The notes under the pieces: model-generated | The model's database searches: none | The model's input: only the letters and a program-made list of their open reading frames with translations | What the model was told of the DNA's origin: nothing | Shown: positions 53,253 to 62,315 of the stretch, one piece after another | Layout of the letters: every line of letters begins with the position of its first letter | Numbering within the stretch: the first letter of the stretch is position 1 | Source of the DNA: Phosphitispora fastidiosa | GTDB taxonomy: Bacteria > Bacillota > Thermincolia > Thermincolales > UBA2595 | Direction of reading: 5' to 3' | DNA length: 64,000 nucleotides | Assembly (NCBI RefSeq): GCF_019008365.1 | Contig: NZ_JAHHUL010000009.1 | Location: forward strand, 62,001-126,000 | Made by a program: the position numbers and the translations under genes

Positions 53253-54146
53253 ATGAAAATCAAAATTATCAGTGGTTTTTTGGGGGCAGGTAAAACCACC
53301 TGCATCAAAAATGTACTTAAAAAAGCCGCTGGGAACATGGCTGTCATTGTAAATGAATTTGGCGATGTAGGGATTGATGCTGAAGCCATCAGCAAGGGCG
53401 ATGTTATAGACATGGTAGAACTGCCCAGCGGGTGTATTTGCTGTACCCTGGCTAATGACCTGGTGGCAGCTGTCAAAGAAATCAAAACCAAATATAATCC
53501 GGAGCGCCTGATTATAGAGCCTTCCGGTCTGGCTGTGCCCTCAGGCATTCTGGAGGTGCTTGAACCTATCAGTAAAGAGTATGGGCTGGAAATTGAAGCT
53601 ATAATAGGTATTGTAGATGCCGACAGTTTCCTCTCAAATGTGCATTCTGGTCTGTTTGGGGACTTTTATACAGACCAGTTGGCCAACTCTGATATTATCC
53701 TGATTAATAAATCCGACCTGGTGAATGAAAACACTATTAAATTGATTGAGGAAGAACTGCGCAAGTATAATTCCCATGCCATCCTGCTGAATACGGTAAA
53801 CTGTGAAACAGAGCTGCCGGATTTTATCAGGGAACACGGCACTGAATTTCTGCACCTTCATTTTGACCATGACTTCGATTCACTGGCTATAACTTCAGAA
53901 AGTGAATACGCACCGGAGCTGATGAAAGAATTAATGGAGGAAATGAAGGCAGGTAAGTATGGCAATATCTACAGGGCAAAGGGCATTTATAGAGCGGTTG
54001 GCGGCAGATATTCTAAAATGGATTATGTACAGGGTAATTATACTTTGGAGGATTTTCCTGAAACAGCAGACAGTAAGCTGATTTTTATTGGCAAGGACTT
54101 TAACCGCCAAGCCTTAAAGTTGAAACTGGGTGACTGCGGGCAATAA
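53253..54146 (+). CDS. CobW-type GTPase 1
   Basis: 297 residues of the CobW/COG0523 family. Walker A GFLGAGKTTC (residues 8-17), metal-binding C61-I-C63-C64 (GCICCTL), INKSDLV (G4-type) and a C-terminal domain with HLHFDHDFDS. These GTPases deliver metals such as zinc or cobalt to client enzymes. Lying after a zinc methyltransferase gene, it may load zinc; an alternative is corrinoid handling. It has a close paralogue at 60487. A terminator hairpin follows at 54167-54200. Confidence 0.88.
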   Translation: MKIKIISGFLGAGKTTCIKNVLKKAAGNMAVIVNEFGDVGIDAEAISKGDVIDMVELPSGCICCTLANDLVAAVKEIKTKYNPERLIIEPSGLAVPSGILEVLEPISKEYGLEIEAIIGIVDADSFLSNVHSGLFGDFYTDQLANSDIILINKSDLVNENTIKLIEEELRKYNSHAILLNTVNCETELPDFIREHGTEFLHLHFDHDFDSLAITSESEYAPELMKELMEEMKAGKYGNIYRAKGIYRAVGGRYSKMDYVQGNYTLEDFPETADSKLIFIGKDFNRQALKLKLGDCGQ

Positions 54147-54166
54147 GAAAATTGAAGAAACGATTT

Positions 54167-54200
54167 AAGTAGTTAGGCCTGAAAAGGTCTAACTACTTTT
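54167..54200 (+). terminator. Terminator after CobW-type gene 1
   Basis: AAGTAGTTAGGCCT and AGGTCTAACTACTT arms with a T-run; ends the first part of the island. Between it and 54508 I see no gene or known RNA. Confidence 0.8.
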
Positions 54201-54508
54201 AGGACGAATGCACTAAGTTTCACTAAGCAGGCTGCTCACAATCAGCAAAGGTTCAAAAACTGTGAACCACCGAATAAACCATTCGCCATGCGAAAACGAC
54301 CATTCAACCACAAAAAACAACCGTTAGCAGAAAATGGTGCACGGTAATGTGGTATAGATATTTATAATTTGAACCAAGAGATTAAGGAATGGTGAATATT
54401 AAGTAAACCGTATCAACCAATAAATAGCAAACATGTGATATAAGTGCTGCGAAGGTTAGTTTTGCTAATGCATCTGATGCATATAGAGAACTAAGGTTTA
54501 TTATAAGT

Positions 54509-54559
54509 AAAAATTAGAAGCGGGTCCTGGGGGAATATAAAAACCGTTTCTAATTTTTT
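54509..54559 (+). terminator. Terminator or attenuator before the CbbQ/NorQ gene
   Basis: AAAAATTAGAA...CGG pairs with CCGtTTCTAATTTTTT, a strong hairpin with a T-run, 99 bases before the ATPase start and in its transcription direction. It could be an attenuator of the ATPase operon. Confidence 0.65.
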
Positions 54560-54657
54560 AAAAATAAAGTAAGTATTTGATGAATTAAAATGAGTCAATA
54601 ACAGAATACGGTTAACGGAAGAAATATTAGCAAATTTTTAAATAAGGAGCTTGATAG

Positions 54658-55479
54658 ATGATGACTAAGGCTGTGGAACACCGGATTGAAGATTTTACTA
54701 TTAAGGAAGAACCGTTTTATATGCCCCTGGGTGATGAAATAACTATCTTTGAACAGGCCTATCAGAGCAAGCTGCCGGTAATGCTGAAGGGACCGACGGG
54801 CTGCGGCAAGACCAGGTTTCTGGAACACATGGCTTTTCGGCTGCAAAGGCCTCTGATTACAATAGCTTGTCATGAGGATCTGACCACAAGTGACCTGGTG
54901 GGGAGATATCTTTTAAAGGGTGCGGAAACGGTTTGGAATGACGGGCCGTTAACAACAGCGGTGAAGACAGGGGCCATCTGTTACCTTGATGAGGTAGTGG
55001 AGGCCCGTAAGGATACCACTGTTGTAATTCACCCGCTGACTGATAACCGGAGGGTACTGCCCATCGAAAAGAAGGGTGAGATATTGACAGCCCCTGATGA
55101 TTTTATGCTGGTTGTTTCATATAACCCCGGATACCAGACCTTCCTAAAAGACCTCAAGCAGAGTACCAAACAAAGATTTATTGCCATGGATTTCGATTAT
55201 CCAACCGCTGACTTGGAAAAACAGGTAGTAGTCAAAGAATCGGGAGTCAGTGAAGATATAGCGGAAAAACTCATTGAACTGGCCCATAAAATAAGAAACC
55301 TGAAAAACCGTGGTCTTGAAGAAGGTGTGAGTACGAGGCTGTTGATATATGCGGGTCAGTTAATAAGTGAACGGATTGACGTAATGAATGCCGTACGGGT
55401 GGCGATGATTAAGCCTATTACTGATGATGAGGCTATGCAGGTAAGTCTTGAAGAGATTGCTCTTTCAATATTCAGTTAG
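54658..55479 (+). CDS. CbbQ/NorQ-type MoxR AAA+ ATPase
   Basis: 273 residues. Walker [11 protein letters not shown] (about residues 43-52), Walker [10 protein letters not shown] (about 107-115), sensor [11 protein letters not shown] (about 147-157) and the CbbQ/NorQ C-terminal domain ([13 protein letters not shown]). These ATPases remodel metalloenzymes together with a VWA-domain partner: CbbQO activates Rubisco, NorQD assembles nitric oxide reductase. Twelve bases separate it from the VWA protein. No Rubisco or NorCB is in this window; the client is unknown and may be a methyltransferase or corrinoid protein. Confidence 0.9.
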   Translation: MMTKAVEHRIEDFTIKEEPFYMPLGDEITIFEQAYQSKLPVMLKGPTGCGKTRFLEHMAFRLQRPLITIACHEDLTTSDLVGRYLLKGAETVWNDGPLTTAVKTGAICYLDEVVEARKDTTVVIHPLTDNRRVLPIEKKGEILTAPDDFMLVVSYNPGYQTFLKDLKQSTKQRFIAMDFDYPTADLEKQVVVKESGVSEDIAEKLIELAHKIRNLKNRGLEEGVSTRLLIYAGQLISERIDVMNAVRVAMIKPITDDEAMQVSLEEIALSIFS

Positions 55480-55490
55480 GTGGTGGTCCA

Positions 55491-58313
55491 ATGGTATGGG
55501 TCGGGAATGCTGAAATAAATGATTCGATGCTAAAATCTCTAAAAGACGATGAACGAGAAAGCCTTATGGAATACCTGACCGGGCTGCCGGAAGAACGGGT
55601 AGGGCTGATAATCAAAACAGGTGAGGTTTTTCATAAATCCAGTACAGTTAATGGTATTTGGTTCTGGAGAATTGTTCCCGAGGTAGGCCGGGAGGTTCCG
55701 GCTGATGTATTTGAGGTGTGGCTTAAGGAAGGGCTGCGAATTTCCCGTGGTGAATGGGAATGTGCCCTGTCATTCCTAAAGGCCAGCCCTGAGGTTGCCG
55801 GTCGAACCGGTCCGGATGTATTCGCTGACTGGACAGGTGTAGGCCGGGAGCTATTAAGGTATAGCAGCCGTGAAGCAAACTGGTATTTCAAGAACAGTGA
55901 GTACATCTTAGGGCTGCTTAATGAAGAGAAGCAAAGGCTTCTGATTAAGTGGACCTCCCAGATAATCGTAAAGTCCTGGCAGGCAGCAGTGGCCGCTTTA
56001 AAGGTGTGGCCCGAAATTGCAGGCGCTTTGGATATGGAAGAGATGGCACAACTCCTGAAAACAGGTTACCGGCTGGCAGGTGAATTGCCTGATGATGCCG
56101 GGGAATTCTTTCTGGCAGCCCCCATGTTTATCCGGCATGCCGGAATTGACCATCTGGACCGGTGGGCGGAGGCCGCATACCTGCTAAAAGAATGCAGGCG
56201 CGGCGTGACCGGTAAGTATTTTGCAGCATCTCCGGCTGTTGCTGAAACAGCCAAAAAAGCGCCCGGTCTAACGGGGTTATTTGAGAAATGGGCCTTATTA
56301 GGACGACGGGCAGCCCTGGCAGACAGCAGGGCCGGTGAGGCTTTTTTTGAAGTGACTCCCCAGGCGCTGAAAAATCTCAGCTGGGATGAGCTGGAAGCCT
56401 GGGTTGACCTGATACTTCAGGTCAGCACTGACCACAGCGGAGCAGGTGCCTGTGATTTTATCCTGAACACGCCGGAACTGCTGCAGCAGCTTGATGCAGG
56501 TGAACTGGCCGACTGGGTCAGGTACGGGCTGGAGACTATAGAGCAAGACAAACGGCTGGCTTATTTCGCACTCAAGTCCCAGGAAAGCCGGGATGCAGTA
56601 TCAAGGCTGCGGAGCGGTTTGTTTCTGGAAGCAATCAGAAAGGTCCTGTTAATATATTTTGAGGGTCTCACCGGGGAACAGGTGATTATCAGAAATACCT
56701 CAGACCTTCCCGGGAAAATTCACGAAGATGACCGCTTATTCGGCACCCTGGATACCAGGAGAATATACCTCCCTGATATGCTCAGGAGCTATGATGAGGA
56801 GCGGGAAAACCTCAGGTTGTATCGGGTAATGCTGATGCACCTGACATCACATAGGACCTTTGGGACCCTGGACCTGACGCCTGAGGAGATGTGGGAACTT
56901 GCCCAAAACAGGAAGTTGGGCCAACTGTTTGAATATATTGAGGATAACCGGGTCGATTACCTGGCAATGCAGCATTACCCCGGTCTGAGCCGGGATATGG
57001 GGATAGTGACTGATAAGAACAACGTGGCGGATAGCGCAGGTTATCTTGACCTTGAAAAACTTCTGGTTACTCCAGAGGTCAAAGCGGATATGGAGGGCTT
57101 CCGGGAAAATGTCGTCGAAAACGGCGCCAGCGCGGCAGAATCCTTATCCCTGGCCCGCAGGATGCTGCTGGTTTTGGAGACTCAGCAGCTGGATTACCTG
57201 ATAGATGGGCCGAAAAACCATATTTTCCGTGGGCGGCTCAGGTATGACCTGATATATACATCAATGAAGCTTGACGCGGAAATCGGGGGGCAGGCTTCTC
57301 CAGCCAATGAGATTGTTCCTGATTTGCCGGGTGAATTTTACCCCAAACTGAAAAAGCTGCTCCAAAAGTATCATGAGGATGAGGAAAATCCCTACCGGAT
57401 GACAGCCTATTACGATGAGTGGGACCGCACCCTCAATGACTATAAAAAAGACTGGTGCCGGGTGCGGGAGATTGTGCTGAAACCCAGCACCGGCAGGTTT
57501 GTTACCCGGGCGCTAGAGGAACACCGGGGGATGATAAATACCCTGAAACGTTATTTTGGTATGCTCAGACCTGACCGGGTGCAGAAATACGGGCGCCGTG
57601 AAGACGGTGAAGACATCGATATAGATGCAGTGATTGAGGCAATGGTGGAAATAAAGGCCGGAGTGGCTCCTGAGACCGGTTTTTATATCCGCAGGGATAA
57701 GCGGGAACGGGATGTGGCTGTTGGTTTCCTGCTGGATCTGAGTTATTCCACAGAGGAAGTGATTTCCCAGACGGGCAAGACCCTTCTGGATGTGGAGACC
57801 GAGTCGGTTGTTGTAATGGCCGAAGCCCTGGAGGTCCTGGGAGACAAGTATGCCATCTATGGATTTAACAGTGACAGCCGGGACAAGGTGAACTTTTATG
57901 TGGTCAAGGATTTTGAGGAACCTTATACAGTAGAGGTGAAGCAGCGGTATGGGGGTCTCAAGAGTTACGGCATGACCCGCCTGGCAGCAGCAACCAGACA
58001 TGCGGTAAGCAAAATGCAGGAAGTTCGCTCAGCCATAAAAATTCTCATCATTCTCAGTGATGGGCGGCCCTTTGACTTTGACTACACCAGCGGCATGACC
58101 AAGGATTATGAGCCGCTCTATCCGGAAAGTGACACCAGGATGGCTCTCAGGGAAGCCAAGATGAAGGGTGTCAACCCCTTTTGTATTACTGTAGACACCA
58201 AAGGCCAGGAATATATGGACTTTATTTTCGGCAACGTAAATTACATCATCATTGATGATGTAAATGCTCTTCCTACTAAACTCACTGAAACCTATAAGAA
58301 TCTTACCACTTAG
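55491..58313 (+). CDS. CbbO/NorD-type VWA-domain protein
   Basis: 940 residues, larger than typical NorD and CbbO. The C-terminal von Willebrand A domain starts near residue 740 with MIDAS D-L-S-x-S (LLDLSYSTEE, about 746-755) and has ILSDGRP near 854. The N-terminal 400 residues contain repeated 40-residue helical units (SLEYW-, SWQAAVAALK-, FFEVTPQALKN-type) forming a HEAT-like array that could bind the client. It is paired with the CbbQ/NorQ ATPase upstream. The stop lies at the border of a palindromic element. Confidence 0.9.
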   Translation: MVWVGNAEINDSMLKSLKDDERESLMEYLTGLPEERVGLIIKTGEVFHKSSTVNGIWFWRIVPEVGREVPADVFEVWLKEGLRISRGEWECALSFLKASPEVAGRTGPDVFADWTGVGRELLRYSSREANWYFKNSEYILGLLNEEKQRLLIKWTSQIIVKSWQAAVAALKVWPEIAGALDMEEMAQLLKTGYRLAGELPDDAGEFFLAAPMFIRHAGIDHLDRWAEAAYLLKECRRGVTGKYFAASPAVAETAKKAPGLTGLFEKWALLGRRAALADSRAGEAFFEVTPQALKNLSWDELEAWVDLILQVSTDHSGAGACDFILNTPELLQQLDAGELADWVRYGLETIEQDKRLAYFALKSQESRDAVSRLRSGLFLEAIRKVLLIYFEGLTGEQVIIRNTSDLPGKIHEDDRLFGTLDTRRIYLPDMLRSYDEERENLRLYRVMLMHLTSHRTFGTLDLTPEEMWELAQNRKLGQLFEYIEDNRVDYLAMQHYPGLSRDMGIVTDKNNVADSAGYLDLEKLLVTPEVKADMEGFRENVVENGASAAESLSLARRMLLVLETQQLDYLIDGPKNHIFRGRLRYDLIYTSMKLDAEIGGQASPANEIVPDLPGEFYPKLKKLLQKYHEDEENPYRMTAYYDEWDRTLNDYKKDWCRVREIVLKPSTGRFVTRALEEHRGMINTLKRYFGMLRPDRVQKYGRREDGEDIDIDAVIEAMVEIKAGVAPETGFYIRRDKRERDVAVGFLLDLSYSTEEVISQTGKTLLDVETESVVVMAEALEVLGDKYAIYGFNSDSRDKVNFYVVKDFEEPYTVEVKQRYGGLKSYGMTRLAAATRHAVSKMQEVRSAIKILIILSDGRPFDFDYTSGMTKDYEPLYPESDTRMALREAKMKGVNPFCITVDTKGQEYMDFIFGNVNYIIIDDVNALPTKLTETYKNLTT

Positions 58314-58314
58314 C

Positions 58315-58632
58315 TGGCTCCCGGAAATGACCGGAAAGAGTATATGGTGAGCTATTGTACCGATTTTCCGCACTGCCGCCTATGAGTCTAAGCTGCCATT
58401 CTCCGGCAACAAGGCAGCGTCCCCGAACTCGATGGCTTATTGGGATTTTCTCATAAGTTGGCCGCCTCTCGTTTTGGCGAGCTAAAACTTCCCGGCGGCC
58501 TTCGCCATCTTCGGACATGCGGGGACTCCCTGCCTTGTTGCCTGTGCTTTGCAGCAAGACTCATAACGGCGGCAGTGCAAGGAAAATCTTATACAAAATC
58601 TCACCATAGACCTCGGCCATTTCCGGAGCCAA
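58315..58632. repeat. Palindromic element, long copy (about 318 bases)
   Basis: Left end TGGCTCCCGGAAATGACCGG and right end GGCCATTTCCGGAGCCAA are inverted copies, related to the element at 9585-9684. Nested inverted pairs continue inward: GATTTTCC-GCACTGCCGCC-ATGAGTCT with its complement near 58557-58590, GGCAACAAGGCA with TGCCTTGTTGCC, GGCCGCC with GGCGGCC and CGATGGC with GCCATC. The whole can fold into one long hairpin. No transposase is encoded. It looks like a foldback or MITE-type element, inserted right after a stop codon. Confidence 0.8.
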
Positions 58633-58703
58633 CGATAGAGGAAATAACTAAAGGTTTAAGGTTAGAAGCCTTGGACATAAAGGAAAATAAGGGAGTGATA
58701 AAT

Positions 58704-59255
58704 ATGGCAGACTTGGAAAAACTCCGGGATCTGGAGGATTATGCCCTGGAACTGGGCGCTTACCGGGCTAAACTGCTGGCAGCAGCAGATGTTGTTATTG
58801 ACGACAGGGTCAGGCTGAAGTGTCATGTACCGGTCTGTGAGGACTATAACAGACACCTGCTGTGTCCGCCTCACACCATTCCTGTGGAGAAATTCAAATC
58901 ACTTTGTGCTCAGTATTCCGCCGCTTTACTGGTTCAGGTTAAGAGCAGCGGTTATGATAAGGCAGACCTTGTTGCAGCTGAGAAAGATCTACATTCTGTC
59001 ATTAATAAGGTAGAAGGGAGGGCATTGACAAAGGGAAACTATCTGGCTACAGGATATATTGCATCATCGTGCAAGCTGTGTCCGGAATGTGTGGGTTATC
59101 ATTCCGGTGAGCCGTGCCGGCATCCATATCAGGCGCGGCCCAGTATCGAGTCAATGGGGGTTGATATTTTCAAAACAGCCGAAAATGCAGGAATGGGTTT
59201 TAATCTGGGTTTATCTTCAGAGGTTGTCTATTGTGGTTTAGTGTTATTGGATTAA
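58704..59255 (+). CDS. DUF2284 metal-binding protein
   Basis: 183 residues from ATG 58704; longer frames would read through the palindromic element. Cysteine sets: RLKCHVPVCEDYNRHLLCPP (about residues 38-57) and SCKLCPECVGYHSGEPCRHP (about 126-145), the same as in its paralogue at 49163. Probably binds Fe-S or zinc. It sits between the CbbO-like gene and methyltransferase 3. A reductive or metal-handling role for the methyltransferase system is a guess. Confidence 0.8.
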   Translation: MADLEKLRDLEDYALELGAYRAKLLAAADVVIDDRVRLKCHVPVCEDYNRHLLCPPHTIPVEKFKSLCAQYSAALLVQVKSSGYDKADLVAAEKDLHSVINKVEGRALTKGNYLATGYIASSCKLCPECVGYHSGEPCRHPYQARPSIESMGVDIFKTAENAGMGFNLGLSSEVVYCGLVLLD

Positions 59256-59315
59256 TTTTGTATAGTAAGCGAATCTCAAACTGGGTTGCAATAACAAATT
59301 ATTGGAGGGATATTA

Positions 59316-60389
59316 ATGGTTGTTAAACAGTTTAAAGAAGAAATGACAGGTTTGGAGAGGGCGCTGGCTGCCCTGTCATATAAGAAGCCGGACAGAGTGC
59401 CTGTGGCTTCACTGGTTTGCGGAGCATCAAGGAGAATTCTTGGGGTGACTTATGACAAGTGGGCAACTGATTCCGAACTTTGCGCAGAGTCAATGTTACA
59501 GGCTCACGCACTAATGGACTTTGATATCTTCGTGACCCTGGTAGACCTGTCTGTGGAAGCGGAATCTTTTGGCCAGCCCTGTATATACCCAATGGAGAGT
59601 ACTCCCTACTCTGACCCCAACCATCCCATTCTAAAGTCCCATGAAGATTACCATAAAATTGAAACCGTTAACCTGAGGGAAACCGGACGGACCAAAATGG
59701 TAATTGATGTGGTCAACAGGATCGCTAAGGCTAAGGGTAAAGAGTGCGGGGTCTGTGGCTTCGTTTATGCCCCGCTGGGCGTACTTGGCGCTATGAGAGG
59801 CCATGAGAGGATGTTTATTGACTGTATCAAGCACAGGGAAGATTTGATTGCCGCCTGTGAGGCCATTACGCCTGCACTGATTGATTACGCTGTTGCCCAG
59901 GTAGAGGCAGGCGCTCATGCAATTGTAATGGATACCCTCTATGCCTCAGCAACCATTATGAGCCCCAAGATGTGGGAAGCCATTGAAGCTCCCTTCACCA
60001 AGCGGATTGCCGATGCCGTTAAAGCAGCCGGAGGCGCGCTGGTACTGCACAACTGCGGCGGCGGCATTTATTTCGACGTGCAGCAGAAATATACCGACCC
60101 TGTGGCCATCTCCCATGCTTACCCGGCTGCTGACTGCAAGTCGTGGGAAGAGCATGCCGCCAAGTGGGGCAAGAAGATCGTTTCAATTGGTTCCATGGAT
60201 CCCGCAAAAGTGGGTATGACCCTTGATCCGCAGGGTGTAATGGAATATACCCGTGAGTTCATTGAATACTTTAAAGATTGTGATGGCGGCTTCATCCTTT
60301 CAACAGGCTGCGAGTTCCCACCAAATGGTTCCCTGCTGAATGCAATAGCCATTATGGATGCTGCCAAAGCATATGGTTCATACCGCTAA
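59316..60389 (+). CDS. UroD-type zinc methyltransferase 3
   Basis: 357 residues, very similar to methyltransferase 1 over the full length. Zinc ligands H245-N-C247 and C332 are intact. It is followed by a CobW-type GTPase and a corrinoid protein, so this is a complete methyl transfer unit. The two-residue shorter length reflects a deletion near residue 70. Confidence 0.9.
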   Translation: MVVKQFKEEMTGLERALAALSYKKPDRVPVASLVCGASRRILGVTYDKWATDSELCAESMLQAHALMDFDIFVTLVDLSVEAESFGQPCIYPMESTPYSDPNHPILKSHEDYHKIETVNLRETGRTKMVIDVVNRIAKAKGKECGVCGFVYAPLGVLGAMRGHERMFIDCIKHREDLIAACEAITPALIDYAVAQVEAGAHAIVMDTLYASATIMSPKMWEAIEAPFTKRIADAVKAAGGALVLHNCGGGIYFDVQQKYTDPVAISHAYPAADCKSWEEHAAKWGKKIVSIGSMDPAKVGMTLDPQGVMEYTREFIEYFKDCDGGFILSTGCEFPPNGSLLNAIAIMDAAKAYGSYR

Positions 60390-60486
60390 AAGAAGTACAG
60401 GTAAAGCATTGTTATAGGTATATAAGTTAACGTAAAAGCGACGAAAGACAACCTGTAAATATGCCCAAAAGGCGGGGGGTGGAACC

Positions 60487-61374
60487 TTGAAGATAAAAAT
60501 AATCAGTGGATTTTTAGGGGCCGGAAAAACAACCTGCATAAGAAATGTTTTGAAAAAAGCCGATGGGAACATGGCTGTGATAGTAAATGAATTCGGTGAC
60601 ATCGGGATTGATGCAGAGGCTGTCAACAAAGGCAATGTGGTTGATATGGTGGAACTCCCCAGTGGATGTATCTGCTGTACCCTGGCCAAAGACCTGGTGT
60701 CGGCAGTCAAGGAAATTAAAACCAAGTTCAACCCGGATCGTTTGGTTATAGAACCTTCCGGACTGGCAGTCCCATCGGGGATACTGGAAGCTCTGGAACC
60801 GATTAAGGAAAAGTATGAGCTTGAATTTGAAGCAATTATCGGTATCGTGGATGCTGACGGTTTCCTGTCCAATATACACTCTGGCTTGTTCGGTGATTTT
60901 TATACAGACCAGCTTGCCAATTCAGACATTATCCTGATTAACAAAGCCGACCTGGTAAATGAAAAAACAATTAAAGCAATTGAGGAAGAGCTGCGGAAAT
61001 ACAATTCCCATGCCATTATCCTGACAACGGTTAATTGTGAAACTGATTTGCCTGACTTTATCAGGGAACATGGCACCGAATACCTGCACCTGCATTTTGA
61101 CCATGACTTTGACTCAGTGGCCATAACTACAGATGAGGCCTTTGATCATAATCTGCTGGTTGAGATTATGGAAGAAATGAAGGCAGGGAAATATGGCGTT
61201 ATTTACCGGGCCAAAGGGATATATAAAAAAAACGGCGGCGGCTTCGAGAAAATGGATTATGTCCAGGGGAATTATGATTTTGAAGAATTCCCAGAGGCTG
61301 AAGAAAGCAAGCTTATCTTTATCGGAAAAGATTTTGACCGGGATGCTCTGAAAGAAAAGTTAATAATTAATTGA
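60487..61374 (+). CDS. CobW-type GTPase 2
   Basis: 295 residues from TTG 60487, close paralogue of the gene at 53253: GFLGAGKTTC Walker A, C61-x-C63-C64, INKADLV. The C-terminal 60 residues differ more (VAITTDEAFDHNLL). It precedes corrinoid protein 2 with almost no gap. The second duplication of methyltransferase plus CobW in one island suggests a real functional link between them. Confidence 0.88.
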   Translation: MKIKIISGFLGAGKTTCIRNVLKKADGNMAVIVNEFGDIGIDAEAVNKGNVVDMVELPSGCICCTLAKDLVSAVKEIKTKFNPDRLVIEPSGLAVPSGILEALEPIKEKYELEFEAIIGIVDADGFLSNIHSGLFGDFYTDQLANSDIILINKADLVNEKTIKAIEEELRKYNSHAIILTTVNCETDLPDFIREHGTEYLHLHFDHDFDSVAITTDEAFDHNLLVEIMEEMKAGKYGVIYRAKGIYKKNGGGFEKMDYVQGNYDFEEFPEAEESKLIFIGKDFDRDALKEKLIIN

Positions 61375-61388
61375 AGGAGGAGACAAAA

Positions 61389-62051
61389 ATGGCAGACAAG
61401 AAAGCAGAATTATGGGAAGCGTTAAAGCAGGGAGTTATTGATTACGATGAGGATGCAGTAAAAGAAGCGGCTCAGGCTGTAGTTGACGAAGGTCTCGACG
61501 CTTATGACGCAGTATTTGACGGTCTCGTGGAAGGTATGAACGAAGTTGGCAGGCTGTACGAAGAGCAGGAGTATTTCGTTCCTGAAATGCTGATGTGTGC
61601 AGATGCTCTGTATGCCGGCCTCGATATCCTGAAGCCCCATATCATACAAAAAGAAGGCGGTATTAAAGGCGCCGTAGTAATGGGAGTTGTTCAGGGCGAC
61701 GTTCATGACATCGGTAAAAACATCGTTAAGATGATGTTTGACGTAGCCGGTTTTGATGTTCATGACCTCGGTCGTGACGTTCCTATGGACAAGTTTGTTG
61801 AAGAGCAGCTGAAAACCGATTCCGAGCTGGTTCTTCTCTCAGCTATGATGACAACTACCATGGTTGGTATGAAAGACATTATCGCCAAGATTAAGGAAAA
61901 GAACCCCAATTGCAAAATCATGATTGGTGGAGCTCCTGTATCTGAGGATCTGGCTGACAAGTGGGGCGCTGACGGCTTTGCCAAGGATGCCAACAATGCC
62001 CTGAAAGATGCCCTGAACATGGTTAAGGCGCTGAAAGACCTGCAGCAGTAA
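61389..62051 (+). CDS. Methyltransferase corrinoid protein 2
   Basis: 220 residues from ATG 61389 with AAGGAGGAG at 61374-61382. Corrinoid motif D104-V-H106-D-I-G109, cap domain EVGRLYEEQEYFVPEMLMCADAL. Nearly identical in pattern to corrinoid protein 1. Codon use in this gene looks more even (many GAC, CTC, CGT codons), suggestive of high expression. Confidence 0.93.
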   Translation: MADKKAELWEALKQGVIDYDEDAVKEAAQAVVDEGLDAYDAVFDGLVEGMNEVGRLYEEQEYFVPEMLMCADALYAGLDILKPHIIQKEGGIKGAVVMGVVQGDVHDIGKNIVKMMFDVAGFDVHDLGRDVPMDKFVEEQLKTDSELVLLSAMMTTTMVGMKDIIAKIKEKNPNCKIMIGGAPVSEDLADKWGADGFAKDANNALKDALNMVKALKDLQQ

Positions 62052-62105
62052 TTTTCTCAGTGCAGTCATTGAAAAATGTTATCCGTAAAACCATAAATCA
62101 ATAAT

Positions 62106-62190
62106 AAGACAAGGGTAAACCCGTTGAAAGACGGGGGCACAAAGCTATGGGTCTAAGGTAATTTTACTATGACTGCCAGGCTGCCGGATT
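62106..62190 (+). ncRNA. c-di-GMP-I (GEMM) riboswitch
   Basis: Sequence shows the GEMM-I core: AAGGGTAAACCCGTTGAAAGACGGGGGCACAAAGC, then TATGGGTCTAAGGTAA and a second helix ending in TGCCAGGCTGCCGG. The GAAA tetraloop, the GGCACAAAGC joining segment and the GGGTCTAAGG element are all in the expected order. It is followed by a terminator hairpin, so ligand binding probably controls read-through into the chemoreceptor gene downstream. Confidence 0.88.
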
Positions 62191-62191
62191 T

Positions 62192-62234
62192 GGATAAAAC
62201 CGTTTCGGGATGCCGGAACGGTTTTATCCAATTT
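62192..62234 (+). terminator. Terminator of the c-di-GMP riboswitch
   Basis: GGATAAAACCGTT (62192-62204) pairs with AACGGTTTTATCC (62217-62229), then AATTTG. The 13-base stem directly follows the riboswitch aptamer, making it the likely expression platform, although the T-run is weak. Confidence 0.7.
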
Positions 62235-62315
62235 GTCCGATAGGAGTCTAATCTCCTCTTACATAAGAATTCTGCTGATGGGGTATGGGAATTTCTATTA
62301 CGGGAGGGTTAAAGG

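Noticed and set aside
58440-58703. N-terminal extension of the DUF2284 protein
   Set aside because: It would read through the palindromic element; the start at 58704 matches the length of the paralogue at 49163.
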